Source: Bacillota bacterium
Lineage (GTDB): Bacteria > Bacillota > Clostridia > Lachnospirales > Lachnospiraceae
NCBI GenBank assembly: GCA_023398375.1
Contig: JAEWSH010000133.1
Location: forward strand, 282,256-346,255
Direction of reading: 5' to 3'
Length of the DNA stretch: 64,000 bases
Part shown: positions 1 through 9,045 of the stretch, piece after piece
How the letters are laid out: the number at the start of each line of letters is the position of its first letter
How positions within the stretch are numbered: position 1 is the stretch's first letter
Position numbers and translations under genes: made by a program
Notes under the pieces: generated by a model
Told to the model about the DNA's origin: nothing
The model's input: only the letters and a program-made list of their open reading frames with translations
The model's database searches: none

Positions 1-1
1 C

Positions 2-934
2 AATCATACGGAAACATATATTGATGAAAAAGAAATGTTCGAGCTCGTAGAGAGCATTCCGACTTATTTCGATGAACCATTTGCAGACAGTTCCCAGATA
101 CCGACCATGCTGGTATCGAAACTGGCAAGACAGCAGGTCACGGTCGCTCTGTCAGGGGATGGCGGGGACGAGTTCTTCTGTGGCTATAATATCTATGATT
201 CTGTCGGATTGGCACAGAAGCTTGATGGTCTGGGCGGTATCGTGAACGGTATCTGTAATGTGCCGCCTTTTAAGCAGATGGAACTATTATCAAAGCTGCC
301 CTTCCGCGTTCGTGTGGTCGCCATTAACCGTAACCCGGAGACAAAGACACAGATCGGCGGAGAGAACTATATCCGTGCGATCGATAAGATGCTTGTGACG
401 GATAGTCTGTCCAGCAAGTTCGAGATAGAAAGGCGTTATCAGGAAAAGAACTGGCAGGAGCGGAGAATGCTGCTGGATATGGATACGTATCTTCCGGGAG
501 ATATTTTATGTAAGGTCGACAGAGCTTCTATGAAGTATTCGCTGGAATCCAGGTGTCCGATTCTGGATACGGATGTTATGGAATATTCGTATCGCCTGCC
601 ACATGAATTTAAGTTCCGAAACGGAGATAAGAAGCATATCCTAAAGGATATTGCGTATGACTATATACCAAAAGAATTATTAGACAGACCGAAGGTCGGA
701 TTTGGGGTGCCGCTTGATAAATGGATGCGTGGCCCATTGAAAGAGCAGCTGTTGGAGATGAGCGATCTATCTTTCCTAAAAGAGCAGAATATCTTTGATA
801 GTACTTATGTAAATCAATTTATGACACGTTATCTGGAAGTGGGAGACAGAGGACCCGCAACAGGCGAGAACTTTTCTAAGACTGCATGGTCATTCTTTGC
901 ATTCCAGCAGTGGTACCGTGCGTATTGCAAATAG
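2..934 (+). CDS. Asparagine synthase-like amidotransferase, C-terminal part (cut by window edge)
   Basis: The frame is already open at the first bases, so this is the C-terminal portion of a longer gene that starts before the window. The visible part is the ATP-dependent synthetase half of a class II glutamine amidotransferase. It has the conserved SGDGGDE stretch (near nt 150-172), followed by the helical region with a DMDTYLPGDILCKVDRASM-like segment. It is clearly paralogous to the complete gene at 6933-8810. The N-terminal glutaminase domain and the SGGxDS pyrophosphate loop are not visible. In surface-polysaccharide loci such proteins are thought to amidate uronic acids (WbpS type) rather than make free asparagine; that role is inferred here from context. 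The next gene starts about 17 bases after the stop. Confidence 0.9.
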   Translation, partial: NHTETYIDEKEMFELVESIPTYFDEPFADSSQIPTMLVSKLARQQVTVALSGDGGDEFFCGYNIYDSVGLAQKLDGLGGIVNGICNVPPFKQMELLSKLPFRVRVVAINRNPETKTQIGGENYIRAIDKMLVTDSLSSKFEIERRYQEKNWQERRMLLDMDTYLPGDILCKVDRASMKYSLESRCPILDTDVMEYSYRLPHEFKFRNGDKKHILKDIAYDYIPKELLDRPKVGFGVPLDKWMRGPLKEQLLEMSDLSFLKEQNIFDSTYVNQFMTRYLEVGDRGPATGENFSKTAWSFFAFQQWYRAYCK

Positions 935-951
935 AAAAAGTCGGGAGAAGT

Positions 952-2046
952 GTGAGTTTGAAAAAAGTAGCATTTTATATCAATAGTCTGGATAAAGGCG
1001 GTGCGCAGCGGGTCATAGTGAATTTATCGGAATTTTTATATCAGAATGGTACGGAAGTTGTTCTGGTTACGACCAGAAAAGCGGACGAGGAATACCTTGT
1101 GAGCGAGGGCATCCGGAGAATTTACTCCGACATTACGGCTTCGGAAGTGACAAAAAGCAGAATTCGTAATTTCCGGAACCGCTTTTGCAAGTTAAGGAAT
1201 ATCTGGAAACAGGAAAAACCGGATATTATCGTGTCGTTTATCGGAAAGAATAATTTCATGGCAATAGCGACTGCTGCTTTTCTAAGAGCGTCTGTTGCGG
1301 TATCTGTCAGAGGAGAACCGACAGAGGAATATTATAATCCGTTGATGCGTTTTATTGCAAGGCATTTATTTGCTTGTGCACGCGGAATTATTTTCCAGAC
1401 TGAAGATGCAAAAGCATTTTTTCCAAAGTACGTTCAGAAACGTTCCGTTATCTTACCAAATCCGTTAGATATCTCATGCATCAGACCACGTTTTACAGGA
1501 AAAAGAGAAAATACGATTGTATCTGTCGGACGTGTGGATGATAATAAGAATCATAGAATGTTAATTGACGCTTTTGCGGCAATTCATACGGATTTTCCGG
1601 AAATGGGGTTAGTCATATACGGAAATGGAGATATGCGTAACGAATTAATAAAATATATAAAAAAAATAGATATGGAGGATTATATCTCCATGCCTGGAAA
1701 TGTAAGCCGGATACCGGATCATATTGAACGGGCAAGAATCTTTGTACTGACTTCAGATACCGAAGGTATGCCCAATGCCTTGCTGGAAGCAATGGCACTT
1801 GGTCTGGCAGTGATATCTACGGATTGTCCTTGCGGAGGTCCCAGAACGGTGATTCAGGATGGGGTCAATGGTCTGCTGGTACCTGTCAGAGATACGCAGG
1901 CACTTGCAAAAGCTTTAAGGAGATTCCTAAGTGCCCCTGATCTGGAGCAGAAGCTTGGAGAACAGGCGGCTAAGATTCAGGAACAGCTTTCTCCGGATCA
2001 GGTAAACCGTAAGTGGCAGTATTATCTGGAGCGTTTATCTAAATAG
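952..2046 (+). CDS. GT4-family glycosyltransferase
   Basis: Predicted cytoplasmic GT-B retaining glycosyltransferase that adds one sugar to the lipid-linked repeat unit; donor and acceptor are not predictable. The N-terminal KGGAQRVIVNLSEFL segment is the acceptor-side Rossmann start. The C-terminal EGMPNALLE motif (about residues 270-278), followed by a GGPRTVIQDGVNGLLV segment, is the nucleotide-sugar phosphate site typical of GT4. The frame stays open into asnB upstream, but the start is best placed at GTG 952 or TTG 958, just after GGGAG at 943-947; spacing fits either imperfectly. Length of about 364 residues is usual for the family. It is followed 17 bases later by the FkbH-like gene. 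Confidence 0.88.
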   Translation: MSLKKVAFYINSLDKGGAQRVIVNLSEFLYQNGTEVVLVTTRKADEEYLVSEGIRRIYSDITASEVTKSRIRNFRNRFCKLRNIWKQEKPDIIVSFIGKNNFMAIATAAFLRASVAVSVRGEPTEEYYNPLMRFIARHLFACARGIIFQTEDAKAFFPKYVQKRSVILPNPLDISCIRPRFTGKRENTIVSVGRVDDNKNHRMLIDAFAAIHTDFPEMGLVIYGNGDMRNELIKYIKKIDMEDYISMPGNVSRIPDHIERARIFVLTSDTEGMPNALLEAMALGLAVISTDCPCGGPRTVIQDGVNGLLVPVRDTQALAKALRRFLSAPDLEQKLGEQAAKIQEQLSPDQVNRKWQYYLERLSK

Positions 2047-2063
2047 AGTAGTGGGGTGAGAAG

Positions 2064-3860
2064 ATGTTAAGAGAATTGGAATATCCGTTTGATCATGAAT
2101 ATATTCTGAAAAAAGCAAAAAGCTTAAAGAAGACGTTACTAAATGAAGATACGAGACGGATCAAAAAGAAAATAGCCGTACTGGGTGGCAGCACGACGCA
2201 CGATATCATCAGAATTCTGGAACTGTTCCTCTTAAATTACGGAATTGAACCGACTTTTTTTGAATCAGAGTATGCGCAGTACTGGCAGGATGTAATGTTC
2301 AATAGTGAATTAAAAGAATTTGCACCGGATATCATCTTTATTCATACCAGCAACCGCAATATCAAAGAGTATCCGAATGTGACGCAGGATGCGCAGGAAA
2401 TAGAGCTCTTATTACAACAGACATATGAACATTTTGCAGTGATGTGGAAGAAAATAGAAACAGAATATCATTGTCCTGTGATTCAGAATAATATGGAATA
2501 TCCATTTTACCGTTTACTTGGGAATAAAGATGCAAGTGATATGCATGGAAGAATTCATTTTATCAATCAGTTGAATGATAAATTTTATGCGTACGCGTCT
2601 TCCCATAATAACTTTTATATCAATGATATTAATTACTTGTCAGCTTGTTTCGGCTTGGATAAATGGGCAGATCCGTTATTCTGGCATATGTATAAGTATT
2701 CGTTATGCCTGCCGGCAATTCCGTCATTATCTTTTAATGTGGCTAATATTATGAAGGCTATCTATGGTAAAAATAAAAAATCGCTCGTGTTAGATATGGA
2801 CAATACGCTTTGGGGCGGTATTGTTGGTGATGATGGAGTGGAGAATCTGGAGATTGGTCAGGAGACTTCCATGGGGCAGGTTTTTTCAGAATTCCAACAG
2901 TATGTAAAAGACCATAAAGGAATTGGTATCATGCTGAATGTTAGTTCCAAAAATGAACATGAAAATGCGATTGCCGGGTTGGAACATCCGGATGGCGTCT
3001 TACGTCCCGATGATTTTATACTGATCAAGGCAAATTGGGAACCAAAAAGCATGAATATACAGAATATCGCGAAAGAATTAAATATTCTTCCGGAAAGTCT
3101 TGTATTCGTAGATGATAATCCGGCAGAGCGTGAGATTGTGAGGCAGCAGGTTCCGGGAGTGGCAATTCCGGAGATCGGCAGTCCTGAGCAATACATCAGA
3201 ATACTTGATCACTCAGGATTCTTTGAAGTGACAAGCCTGTCAGAAGATGACCGGAAAAGAAATGAGATGTACAAAGCAAATGTACAAAGACAACAGCAGG
3301 AGCAAAGCTTTGGGGATTATGGAGACTATCTGAAATCATTGGAGATGACAGGAACCATAAAAACATTTGAACCATTGTATATGGCAAGAATTGCACAGCT
3401 TACCAATAAGAGTAACCAGTTCAACCTGACTACGAAGCGTTATACGCAAAGCGAGATTGAAGAAGAAGCAGCCAATCCGGATAGGATCACTTTGTATGGT
3501 AAATTAGAAGACAGATTCGGTGATAATGGCGTGGTATCCATAGTAATCGGCAGGATCGAGGGAGCAATCCTTCATATCGATCTGTGGCTCATGAGCTGCC
3601 GTGTATTAAAGCGGGATATGGAATTTGCCATGATGGATGAGCTTGTTGCGCAGTGCATGAAAAAAAATATTACACAGATAAAAGGCTATTACTATCCGAC
3701 TGCAAAGAATGCAATGGTGCGTGAATTCTATGCCCTGCAGGGATTCACCAAAGAAAAAGAAGATGAAATCGGCAATACGGTGTGGTATTATAACATAGAC
3801 AAGAATTATGAAAATAAAAATCAGGTAATCAGGGTAAATGAAGGAACAGTACAGCCGTGA
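2064..3860 (+). CDS. FkbH-like HAD-IIIC family protein (glyceryl/acyl loading onto ACP)
   Basis: Three-part protein of 598 residues. The N-terminal region (about 1-235) resembles the SGNH-like part of FkbH proteins. A central HAD domain carries LDMDNTLWGG with Asp244 and Asp246 as nucleophile and acid/base. The C-terminal region (about 430-575) looks GNAT-like, with a conserved LTNKSNQFNLTTKRY segment. Characterised FkbH relatives in polyketide pathways dephosphorylate 1,3-bisphosphoglycerate and load the glyceryl group onto an acyl carrier protein. The next gene is an ACP and the following two are an MBOAT acyltransferase and an SGNH-type partner. The likely role is to supply glyceryl-S-ACP, or a related C3 acyl group, for ester decoration of the glycan. 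The family call is firm; the substrate is inferred. Confidence 0.88.
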   Translation: MLRELEYPFDHEYILKKAKSLKKTLLNEDTRRIKKKIAVLGGSTTHDIIRILELFLLNYGIEPTFFESEYAQYWQDVMFNSELKEFAPDIIFIHTSNRNIKEYPNVTQDAQEIELLLQQTYEHFAVMWKKIETEYHCPVIQNNMEYPFYRLLGNKDASDMHGRIHFINQLNDKFYAYASSHNNFYINDINYLSACFGLDKWADPLFWHMYKYSLCLPAIPSLSFNVANIMKAIYGKNKKSLVLDMDNTLWGGIVGDDGVENLEIGQETSMGQVFSEFQQYVKDHKGIGIMLNVSSKNEHENAIAGLEHPDGVLRPDDFILIKANWEPKSMNIQNIAKELNILPESLVFVDDNPAEREIVRQQVPGVAIPEIGSPEQYIRILDHSGFFEVTSLSEDDRKRNEMYKANVQRQQQEQSFGDYGDYLKSLEMTGTIKTFEPLYMARIAQLTNKSNQFNLTTKRYTQSEIEEEAANPDRITLYGKLEDRFGDNGVVSIVIGRIEGAILHIDLWLMSCRVLKRDMEFAMMDELVAQCMKKNITQIKGYYYPTAKNAMVREFYALQGFTKEKEDEIGNTVWYYNIDKNYENKNQVIRVNEGTVQP

Positions 3861-3905
3861 GCTGCAGGTTGAAAAGTAACAAAGGAATAGATTAGGAGCA
3901 GACGT

Positions 3906-4148
3906 ATGAGCAGAGAAGAATTATTTGAAAAATTAAATGAAGTATTCAGAGATGTTTTTGATGATGAGGAGATTACAGTAACAGATGCAACCACAGCAGA
4001 TGACATTGAAGACTGGGATTCTTTGGAGCACATCAATCTGATGTCGGCAGTAGAGCAGGAATTTGGCATTAAATTTTCTATGGGGCAGATCGTCACAATG
4101 AAAAATGTAGGTGAGATGGCCAATATTATTTTGGAGAAATTAGGATAG
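3906..4148 (+). CDS. Acyl carrier protein
   Basis: Acidic 80-residue protein with the DSLEHINLM motif. Ser39 is the expected 4'-phosphopantetheine attachment site (general motif D-S-L). Length and the predicted four-helix pattern match discrete ACPs. It lies 45 bases after the FkbH-like gene and before the MBOAT gene, so it is most likely a dedicated carrier for a C3 acyl group rather than the fatty-acid-synthesis ACP. The start ATG has AGGAGC-type ribosome-site sequence at about 3895-3900. No phosphopantetheinyl transferase is present in the window, so activation must depend on a gene elsewhere. Confidence 0.93.
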   Translation: MSREELFEKLNEVFRDVFDDEEITVTDATTADDIEDWDSLEHINLMSAVEQEFGIKFSMGQIVTMKNVGEMANIILEKLG

Positions 4149-4183
4149 TGAGAGCACAGGTGCGTAACAATGCGTAGGTATCA

Positions 4184-4207
4184 GGGGACAAAATACCTTT
4201 TGACCCC
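4184..4207. repeat. Intergenic hairpin between ACP and MBOAT genes
   Basis: GGGGACAAAA (4184-4193), loop TACC, then TTTTGACCCC (4198-4207). The stem pairs except for one A-A mismatch. It occupies the 98-base gap between the ACP gene and the MBOAT gene and is not followed by a T run, so it is more likely a processing or attenuation structure, or a small intergenic repeat, than a full terminator. Confidence 0.6.
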
Positions 4208-4246
4208 GACATCAAAGTATGCAATTATGAAGCAGAGGTTATTAAA

Positions 4247-5710
4247 ATGAACATTACATCTTTTTCCTTTCTGTGTTTTTTTACGGTATTATTGATGGTA
4301 TATTACATCGTACCTAAAAAAGCACAATGGGGAGTGTTATTACTTGCAAGCATTATGTTCTTTGCAGCATCGGGAGAACCTTGGTTAATCGGTTATCCGA
4401 TTGCTACGGTCATAGTCATATATGGGGGCGCATTGTATATTCATAAAGTGAAAGAGCAGAAAAAGAGACAAATCGCACTCTCACTTGTTGTTGTATTATG
4501 CGTTTCTTTGTTATGTATACTAAAATACTTTCACTTGGGGTTACTGGCACCACTGGGAATCTCGTTTTATACATTGACATTATTGGGATATGTCATTGAC
4601 GTATATTATGAAATCGGAGAACCGGAAACGAATATTCTAAAACTGGCATTGTTCGGATATTACTTTCCGACAATGATATCAGGACCTATTATCCGCTACC
4701 GGGATATGAGAGAGCAGCTATATGCAGGTCATCAGCTTGTGTATAAAAATGTGACATACGGAATGCAGCGGATCGTATGGGGCTTTTTTAAGAAGCTGGT
4801 GATAGCTGAACGAATGGGACTTATCGCAGATACGGTATTTAACAATTATGAAATCCATTCGGGATTTACGGTCATCATTGCGGGCATTTGTTTTACATTC
4901 CAGTTATATACGGATTTTTCGGGATACATGGATATCGTTCTGGGTGTTTCTGAGACTTTCGGCATTATACTTCCTGAGAATTTTGAAACACCGTTCTTTT
5001 CACGCAGTATTGCGGAATACTGGAGACGCTGGCATATTACATTAGGAACATGGCTTAGAGAATATTTATTTTATCCATTGCTTAGAACAAAGTTTTTCAG
5101 CTCATTACCAAAGCGGTTAAAAGATAAATGCGGTAAGAAAACAGCAAAGAAGATGACCACCTATCTGGCAATGCTGATCTTATGGTTTACGATCGGATTC
5201 TGGCATGGAGGAGTATGGAAATACATTATTGGATCTGGGCTGTTGCACTGGTTCTATATAGTATCAGGAGAAGTATTGGAACCTGTCTGGAAGAAGCTGA
5301 AAGGCTGGTTCCATGTGAAAGATGACAGCAAAGGCTTTATTTTTTTCCAGCGTGTAAGAACTTTTACATTAGTTACAATTGGTCTGATATTCTTCCGTGC
5401 GGATAATGCAATGGTGGCATGTAGGATGCTGGCAAGTATTTTCCGTTCCTGGAATCCGGAAATATTCTGGAATGGATCTCTTTTCGAACTGGGACTTGAT
5501 TGGATTGAATTTACGATTGCAATGGTTTCCCTTGTAATGTTACTTATGGTATCTATTCTGCAACAGACTGAAAGTATCAGGGACAGGATCGCAAGACAGA
5601 AACTGGTGGTACGCTGGGTGATTCTCTATGCACTTATTTTTTATGTGATACTTCTGGGAAATTACGGACCTGGATATAGTGCGGCAGAATTTATCTATCA
5701 GGGATTTTAG
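4247..5710 (+). CDS. MBOAT-family O-acyltransferase (DltB/AlgI/PatA type)
   Basis: Polytopic membrane protein of 487 residues with about ten hydrophobic segments. The family signature region RRWHITLGTWLREYLFYPL is present, and the catalytic histidine of the IGFWHGG motif is His320. Members of this family move an acyl group from a carrier (D-alanyl-DltC, acetyl donors) across the membrane onto extracellular polymers. The preceding FkbH-ACP pair suggests that the donor here is an ACP-bound C3 acyl group. The SGNH-type gene that follows 33 bases later is the usual second half of such O-acylation systems (compare DltB/DltD and AlgI/AlgJ). Family is certain; substrate is inferred. Confidence 0.93.
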   Translation: MNITSFSFLCFFTVLLMVYYIVPKKAQWGVLLLASIMFFAASGEPWLIGYPIATVIVIYGGALYIHKVKEQKKRQIALSLVVVLCVSLLCILKYFHLGLLAPLGISFYTLTLLGYVIDVYYEIGEPETNILKLALFGYYFPTMISGPIIRYRDMREQLYAGHQLVYKNVTYGMQRIVWGFFKKLVIAERMGLIADTVFNNYEIHSGFTVIIAGICFTFQLYTDFSGYMDIVLGVSETFGIILPENFETPFFSRSIAEYWRRWHITLGTWLREYLFYPLLRTKFFSSLPKRLKDKCGKKTAKKMTTYLAMLILWFTIGFWHGGVWKYIIGSGLLHWFYIVSGEVLEPVWKKLKGWFHVKDDSKGFIFFQRVRTFTLVTIGLIFFRADNAMVACRMLASIFRSWNPEIFWNGSLFELGLDWIEFTIAMVSLVMLLMVSILQQTESIRDRIARQKLVVRWVILYALIFYVILLGNYGPGYSAAEFIYQGF

Positions 5711-5743
5711 TGTGAGAAGAAGCGCGTGGGATTAGGAGTTATT

Positions 5744-6823
5744 ATGAATAGAAAACAGATCATAAAAACAATTGTATTCATAGGTGTATTTTTACTCATC
5801 CTGCAGACGGTCACGTATGTGATTCGTACCAATGGCGGTGTAAAGGATCGTTTTACAGGTTTCTATGCGGAAAAAAGTGATACCCTGGATGTAGTCATGA
5901 TTGGTTCCAGTCCAGTATATCCTTGTTTTGCAGGGGCTAAGATGTGGGGAGAATATGGTTTTACTGCATTTCCCTTAGCTTCCAACATGCAGAGACCTAT
6001 GGCAACGTTGTCACTTGTGAAAGAAGTAAGAAAAACACAGAATCCTGAGGTGTTTGTATTTGAGATGAAACAGTATACTGCTTCTGAGGAAGATATGTCA
6101 GATAACATGGCCTATACAAGAGGCGTTACGGATAATATGAAATATTCCTGGAACCGCATCGATGCAATTAACCGCATGGTACCGGAAGTGGGAGAACGAT
6201 ATACCTATTATTTTGATATTTTTAAGTATCATTCCAATTGGAAGACAATGGTTCTGCCAAGTCAATTGGTATGTTTCGACTATGAAAAATCAGAACCGTT
6301 AAAAGGATTTGAATTCAAGGACAGCTACTATCCAATGAAACAGGTGGATTATTCCGATATTACAGATACGGCTGCAATAGAACCGATCTATGAAGCTGCG
6401 TTACGGGAACTGCTTGCATATCTTCAGGAAAACCATCTTCAGGCATTGTTTACCGTAGCACCGTATTCCTATGAATTTGCGGACAAGCAAAGAAATTATA
6501 ATTATATGGAAGAAATCATACGATCTTACGGATACGATTTTTTGAATCTGACGGAGCATACGGAAGAGATGGACTTTGATTTCGCAACGGATTTTTATGA
6601 TAAGGGAGTGCATACAAATCCACTTGGTGCCGAAAAAGCGACAGAATTTCTTGCAAAATATCTGAAGGATCATTATCAGATTCCCGATAAAAGGGGGAAC
6701 AAGGATTATAAAAGCTGGGATGAGGCATATTCCAGATGGACGGCGCAAATGAAGGAATCCAGGGCTGTTACACTGGAAAAAATTAAAAATCAGGAATATA
6801 CGGAGCCGGAAGTGGAAGATTAA
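5744..6823 (+). CDS. Membrane-anchored SGNH/DltD-like protein, partner of the MBOAT acyltransferase
   Basis: Protein of 359 residues starting at ATG 5744, which has AGGAG at 5734-5738; an upstream in-frame GTG at 5726 lacks a good ribosome site. One N-terminal hydrophobic segment (about residues 5-27) should anchor it with the rest outside. The IGSSPVYP segment (Ser55/Ser56) fits the SGNH nucleophile block, and Asp286 and His290 in DKGVHTNPLG fit the C-terminal Asp/His block. In DltD and AlgJ/AlgX relatives this domain completes acyl transfer to the exported polymer. Gene order after the MBOAT gene supports the same function. An esterase role cannot be excluded. Confidence 0.82.
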   Translation: MNRKQIIKTIVFIGVFLLILQTVTYVIRTNGGVKDRFTGFYAEKSDTLDVVMIGSSPVYPCFAGAKMWGEYGFTAFPLASNMQRPMATLSLVKEVRKTQNPEVFVFEMKQYTASEEDMSDNMAYTRGVTDNMKYSWNRIDAINRMVPEVGERYTYYFDIFKYHSNWKTMVLPSQLVCFDYEKSEPLKGFEFKDSYYPMKQVDYSDITDTAAIEPIYEAALRELLAYLQENHLQALFTVAPYSYEFADKQRNYNYMEEIIRSYGYDFLNLTEHTEEMDFDFATDFYDKGVHTNPLGAEKATEFLAKYLKDHYQIPDKRGNKDYKSWDEAYSRWTAQMKESRAVTLEKIKNQEYTEPEVED

Positions 6824-6825
6824 AA

Positions 6826-6910
6826 TGTGAGAAGAAATTCTAAGTAACAAAAATACTGTTACTATGAATTACTAAATCTCACACCGGAAGAAGCCGCAAG
6901 CGTCTTCTTC
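6826..6910. repeat. Composite hairpin repeat, copy 1 (asnB leader)
   Basis: TGTGAGA at 6826-6832 pairs with TCTCACA at 6877-6883, with an inner GTAAC...GTTAC stem. A second hairpin, GAAGAAG (6887-6893) with CTTCTTC (6904-6910), is followed by a T-rich stretch and then by the GGAGG ribosome site of the asparagine synthase gene. A diverged second copy lies at 9046-9130. As a leader structure it could act as an attenuator; as a repeat it belongs to the palindromic intergenic families of this locus. Confidence 0.7.
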
Positions 6911-6932
6911 GTTTAATTTTGGAGGATAAGTC

Positions 6933-8810
6933 ATGTGTGGAATAGCAGGATTTTGTAACTTAAAAAGACATTGGAAAGAAAATATCGACAATATGAATCA
7001 GCGTATGTTCCACAGAGGACCGGATGCGGTAGGTGTATGGAGCAGGGAAGACCATGGGGTAGTCTTGGGACATCGCCGGTTATCAATTGTGGATCTGACA
7101 CCAAGCGGTGCACAGCCTATGGAGTCCCATAGCGGAAGATTTATCATGGTGTATAACGGAGAGATCTATAATTATAAAGAAATAGCGGAAAAACTGATAG
7201 AAGAGCGCCGCGTACAGGCATTCCGAGGAACCTCTGATACGGAAGTCCTGCTGGAAGCCATGGAAGCATATGGCATACAGGAAGCCATCTCTATGTGCAA
7301 AGGTATGTTTGCGATTGCGCTTTATGATAGAGAAAAAAGTAAATTATATTTATTAAGAGATAGAGTGGGAGAAAAACCACTCTATTATGGATTTGTACAG
7401 GAAGGGTTTGTATTTGGTTCTGACCTTGGTTCTATATCTGCCTTGAAAGAATTCCGTAATGAGATAAACACAGAGATCCTGGATGTATACTTTGTACATG
7501 GCTATATACCGGCACCCTATTCTATTTATAAAGACATCTATAAATTAGAACCGGGTACGATATTGACGATTGATGAGCCATTCCAAAAACCTTTGCTGGC
7601 TCCTTTCTGGTCTATGAAGGAAGCTGCCAGAAAAGGACAGAAAAATCTGTTCAAAGGAAGCAGAACAGAGGCATCAGAAGAATTAGAGCGTCTTCTGAAA
7701 CAATCCATTGCAGGGCAGATGGAGGCAGATGTTCCAGTAGGGGCATTCCTGTCTGCGGGGATTGACAGCAGTACCATTGTTGCCCTGATGCAGTCATTAA
7801 GTACGAATAAAGTAAAAAGCTTTACCATTGGTATGGAGGAGGCAGCCTATAACGAGGCGACGATAGCAAAAGAGATAGCAAGACATCTTGGGACAGAGCA
7901 TACCGAGATGTATATCACGGAGAATGATGCAAAAGAAGTGATTCCGAAGCTTTCCCATATGTTCAGTGAACCCTTTGCGGATTCCTCACAGATACCGACC
8001 TACCTGGTCAGTAAGATGACAAGAGAACATGTAACAGTATCCCTGAGCGGTGACGGCGGAGATGAATTATTCTGTGGTTATAATTCATATGAATCCATTA
8101 TTGGTCTCTGGAATCGTATGAGTAAAGTGCCATATCCAATCCGAAAGATATGCAGCGACTTGGTATTACATACACCAATGCGCAAAAATAAAGATTTCTG
8201 TGTAAGAGGCAGATTACTTGCAGCAAGGGGACCGGAAAAGTTATATGAAATATCGAATCAGGAAGAGAATATTGCCAATGCAATCGCAAAGACGCATACA
8301 GACCCACCCTATAAATACAGCGAATACCAGACAGGATTCTTAACAGAAACCCATCATAATATTATGTTGATGGATATGCTGATGTATCATCCGGATGATA
8401 TCCTGGTAAAGGTAGACAGATGTGGTATGGCAGTGTCTTTAGAATCCAGAATACCGATGTTAGATAAGGACGTGGTCGAGTTCGCATGGTCGCTGCCGAT
8501 TGACTATCTGAGAAAAGATGGAATCGGAAAACTGGTCTTACGCGATGTACTATACCGTTATGTGCCAAAAGAAATGATGGAACGTCCAAAGACAGGATTT
8601 GCGATTCCGATCGATAAGTGGCTGCGCCAGCCAAAGCTCCGTGCGTGGGCAGAAGCACTGCTTGATAAGAAAACAATAGAGCAGCAGGGAGTACTGGATG
8701 CAGATGTGGTATCCCGCATCTGGAAGGACTATATCGAAAAAGGTGTATGGAGAGTTCAGATCTGGTATCTGCTCATGTTCCAGGAGTGGATGGTGAGTGA
8801 AAGGAAGTAA
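6933..8810 (+). CDS. asnB: Asparagine synthase (glutamine-hydrolysing)-like amidotransferase
   Basis: Complete 625-residue class II amidotransferase. After removal of Met1, Cys2 of MCGIAGF is the glutaminase nucleophile; the N-terminal domain spans about residues 2-210. The synthetase domain carries the pyrophosphate loop LSAGIDSS (about residues 272-279) and SGDGGDE (about 370-377). The start has GGAGG seven bases upstream. Known AsnB makes asparagine; homologues inside O-antigen and capsule clusters (WbpS, for example) are thought to amidate hexuronic acid residues, which is the likelier role here given a second copy at the left edge. It is flanked by palindromic repeats on both sides. Confidence 0.92.
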   Translation: MCGIAGFCNLKRHWKENIDNMNQRMFHRGPDAVGVWSREDHGVVLGHRRLSIVDLTPSGAQPMESHSGRFIMVYNGEIYNYKEIAEKLIEERRVQAFRGTSDTEVLLEAMEAYGIQEAISMCKGMFAIALYDREKSKLYLLRDRVGEKPLYYGFVQEGFVFGSDLGSISALKEFRNEINTEILDVYFVHGYIPAPYSIYKDIYKLEPGTILTIDEPFQKPLLAPFWSMKEAARKGQKNLFKGSRTEASEELERLLKQSIAGQMEADVPVGAFLSAGIDSSTIVALMQSLSTNKVKSFTIGMEEAAYNEATIAKEIARHLGTEHTEMYITENDAKEVIPKLSHMFSEPFADSSQIPTYLVSKMTREHVTVSLSGDGGDELFCGYNSYESIIGLWNRMSKVPYPIRKICSDLVLHTPMRKNKDFCVRGRLLAARGPEKLYEISNQEENIANAIAKTHTDPPYKYSEYQTGFLTETHHNIMLMDMLMYHPDDILVKVDRCGMAVSLESRIPMLDKDVVEFAWSLPIDYLRKDGIGKLVLRDVLYRYVPKEMMERPKTGFAIPIDKWLRQPKLRAWAEALLDKKTIEQQGVLDADVVSRIWKDYIEKGVWRVQIWYLLMFQEWMVSERK

Positions 8811-8838
8811 GTGAATTTGGTGATCGGGAGGCTGTGAG

Positions 8839-8999
8839 GTGCCGCCGGCTTATGAATTCCGGTGTACTTCCGTAATCTCTACAGTCATACGAAATGTGCG
8901 CCTGGCCCAGACACGAAGGTGTCTGTTCCATTCGTACATTTTGTGCATGACAGTAACGATTCAGGAAGTACACGCTGGAAGTTCATAAGCCGGCGGCAC
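8839..8999. repeat. 161-bp imperfect palindrome
   Basis: GTGCCGCCGGCTTATGAA at 8839-8856 is perfectly inverted at 8982-8999. GTGTACTTCC (8862-8871) is inverted at 8964-8973. The inner parts (around CAGTCAT, AAATGTGCG and CAGACAC) pair imperfectly around a short GAAG loop near 8915. The whole element could form one long hairpin or cruciform. Open frames crossing it are by-products of the palindrome. Together with the repeats that follow, it fills the 8811-9433 gap, in which no gene is visible. Confidence 0.85.
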
Positions 9000-9045
9000 G
9001 GCAAGGTTTCTGAAATCAAATCACTCACTTTTCTTGTTGGATCCA

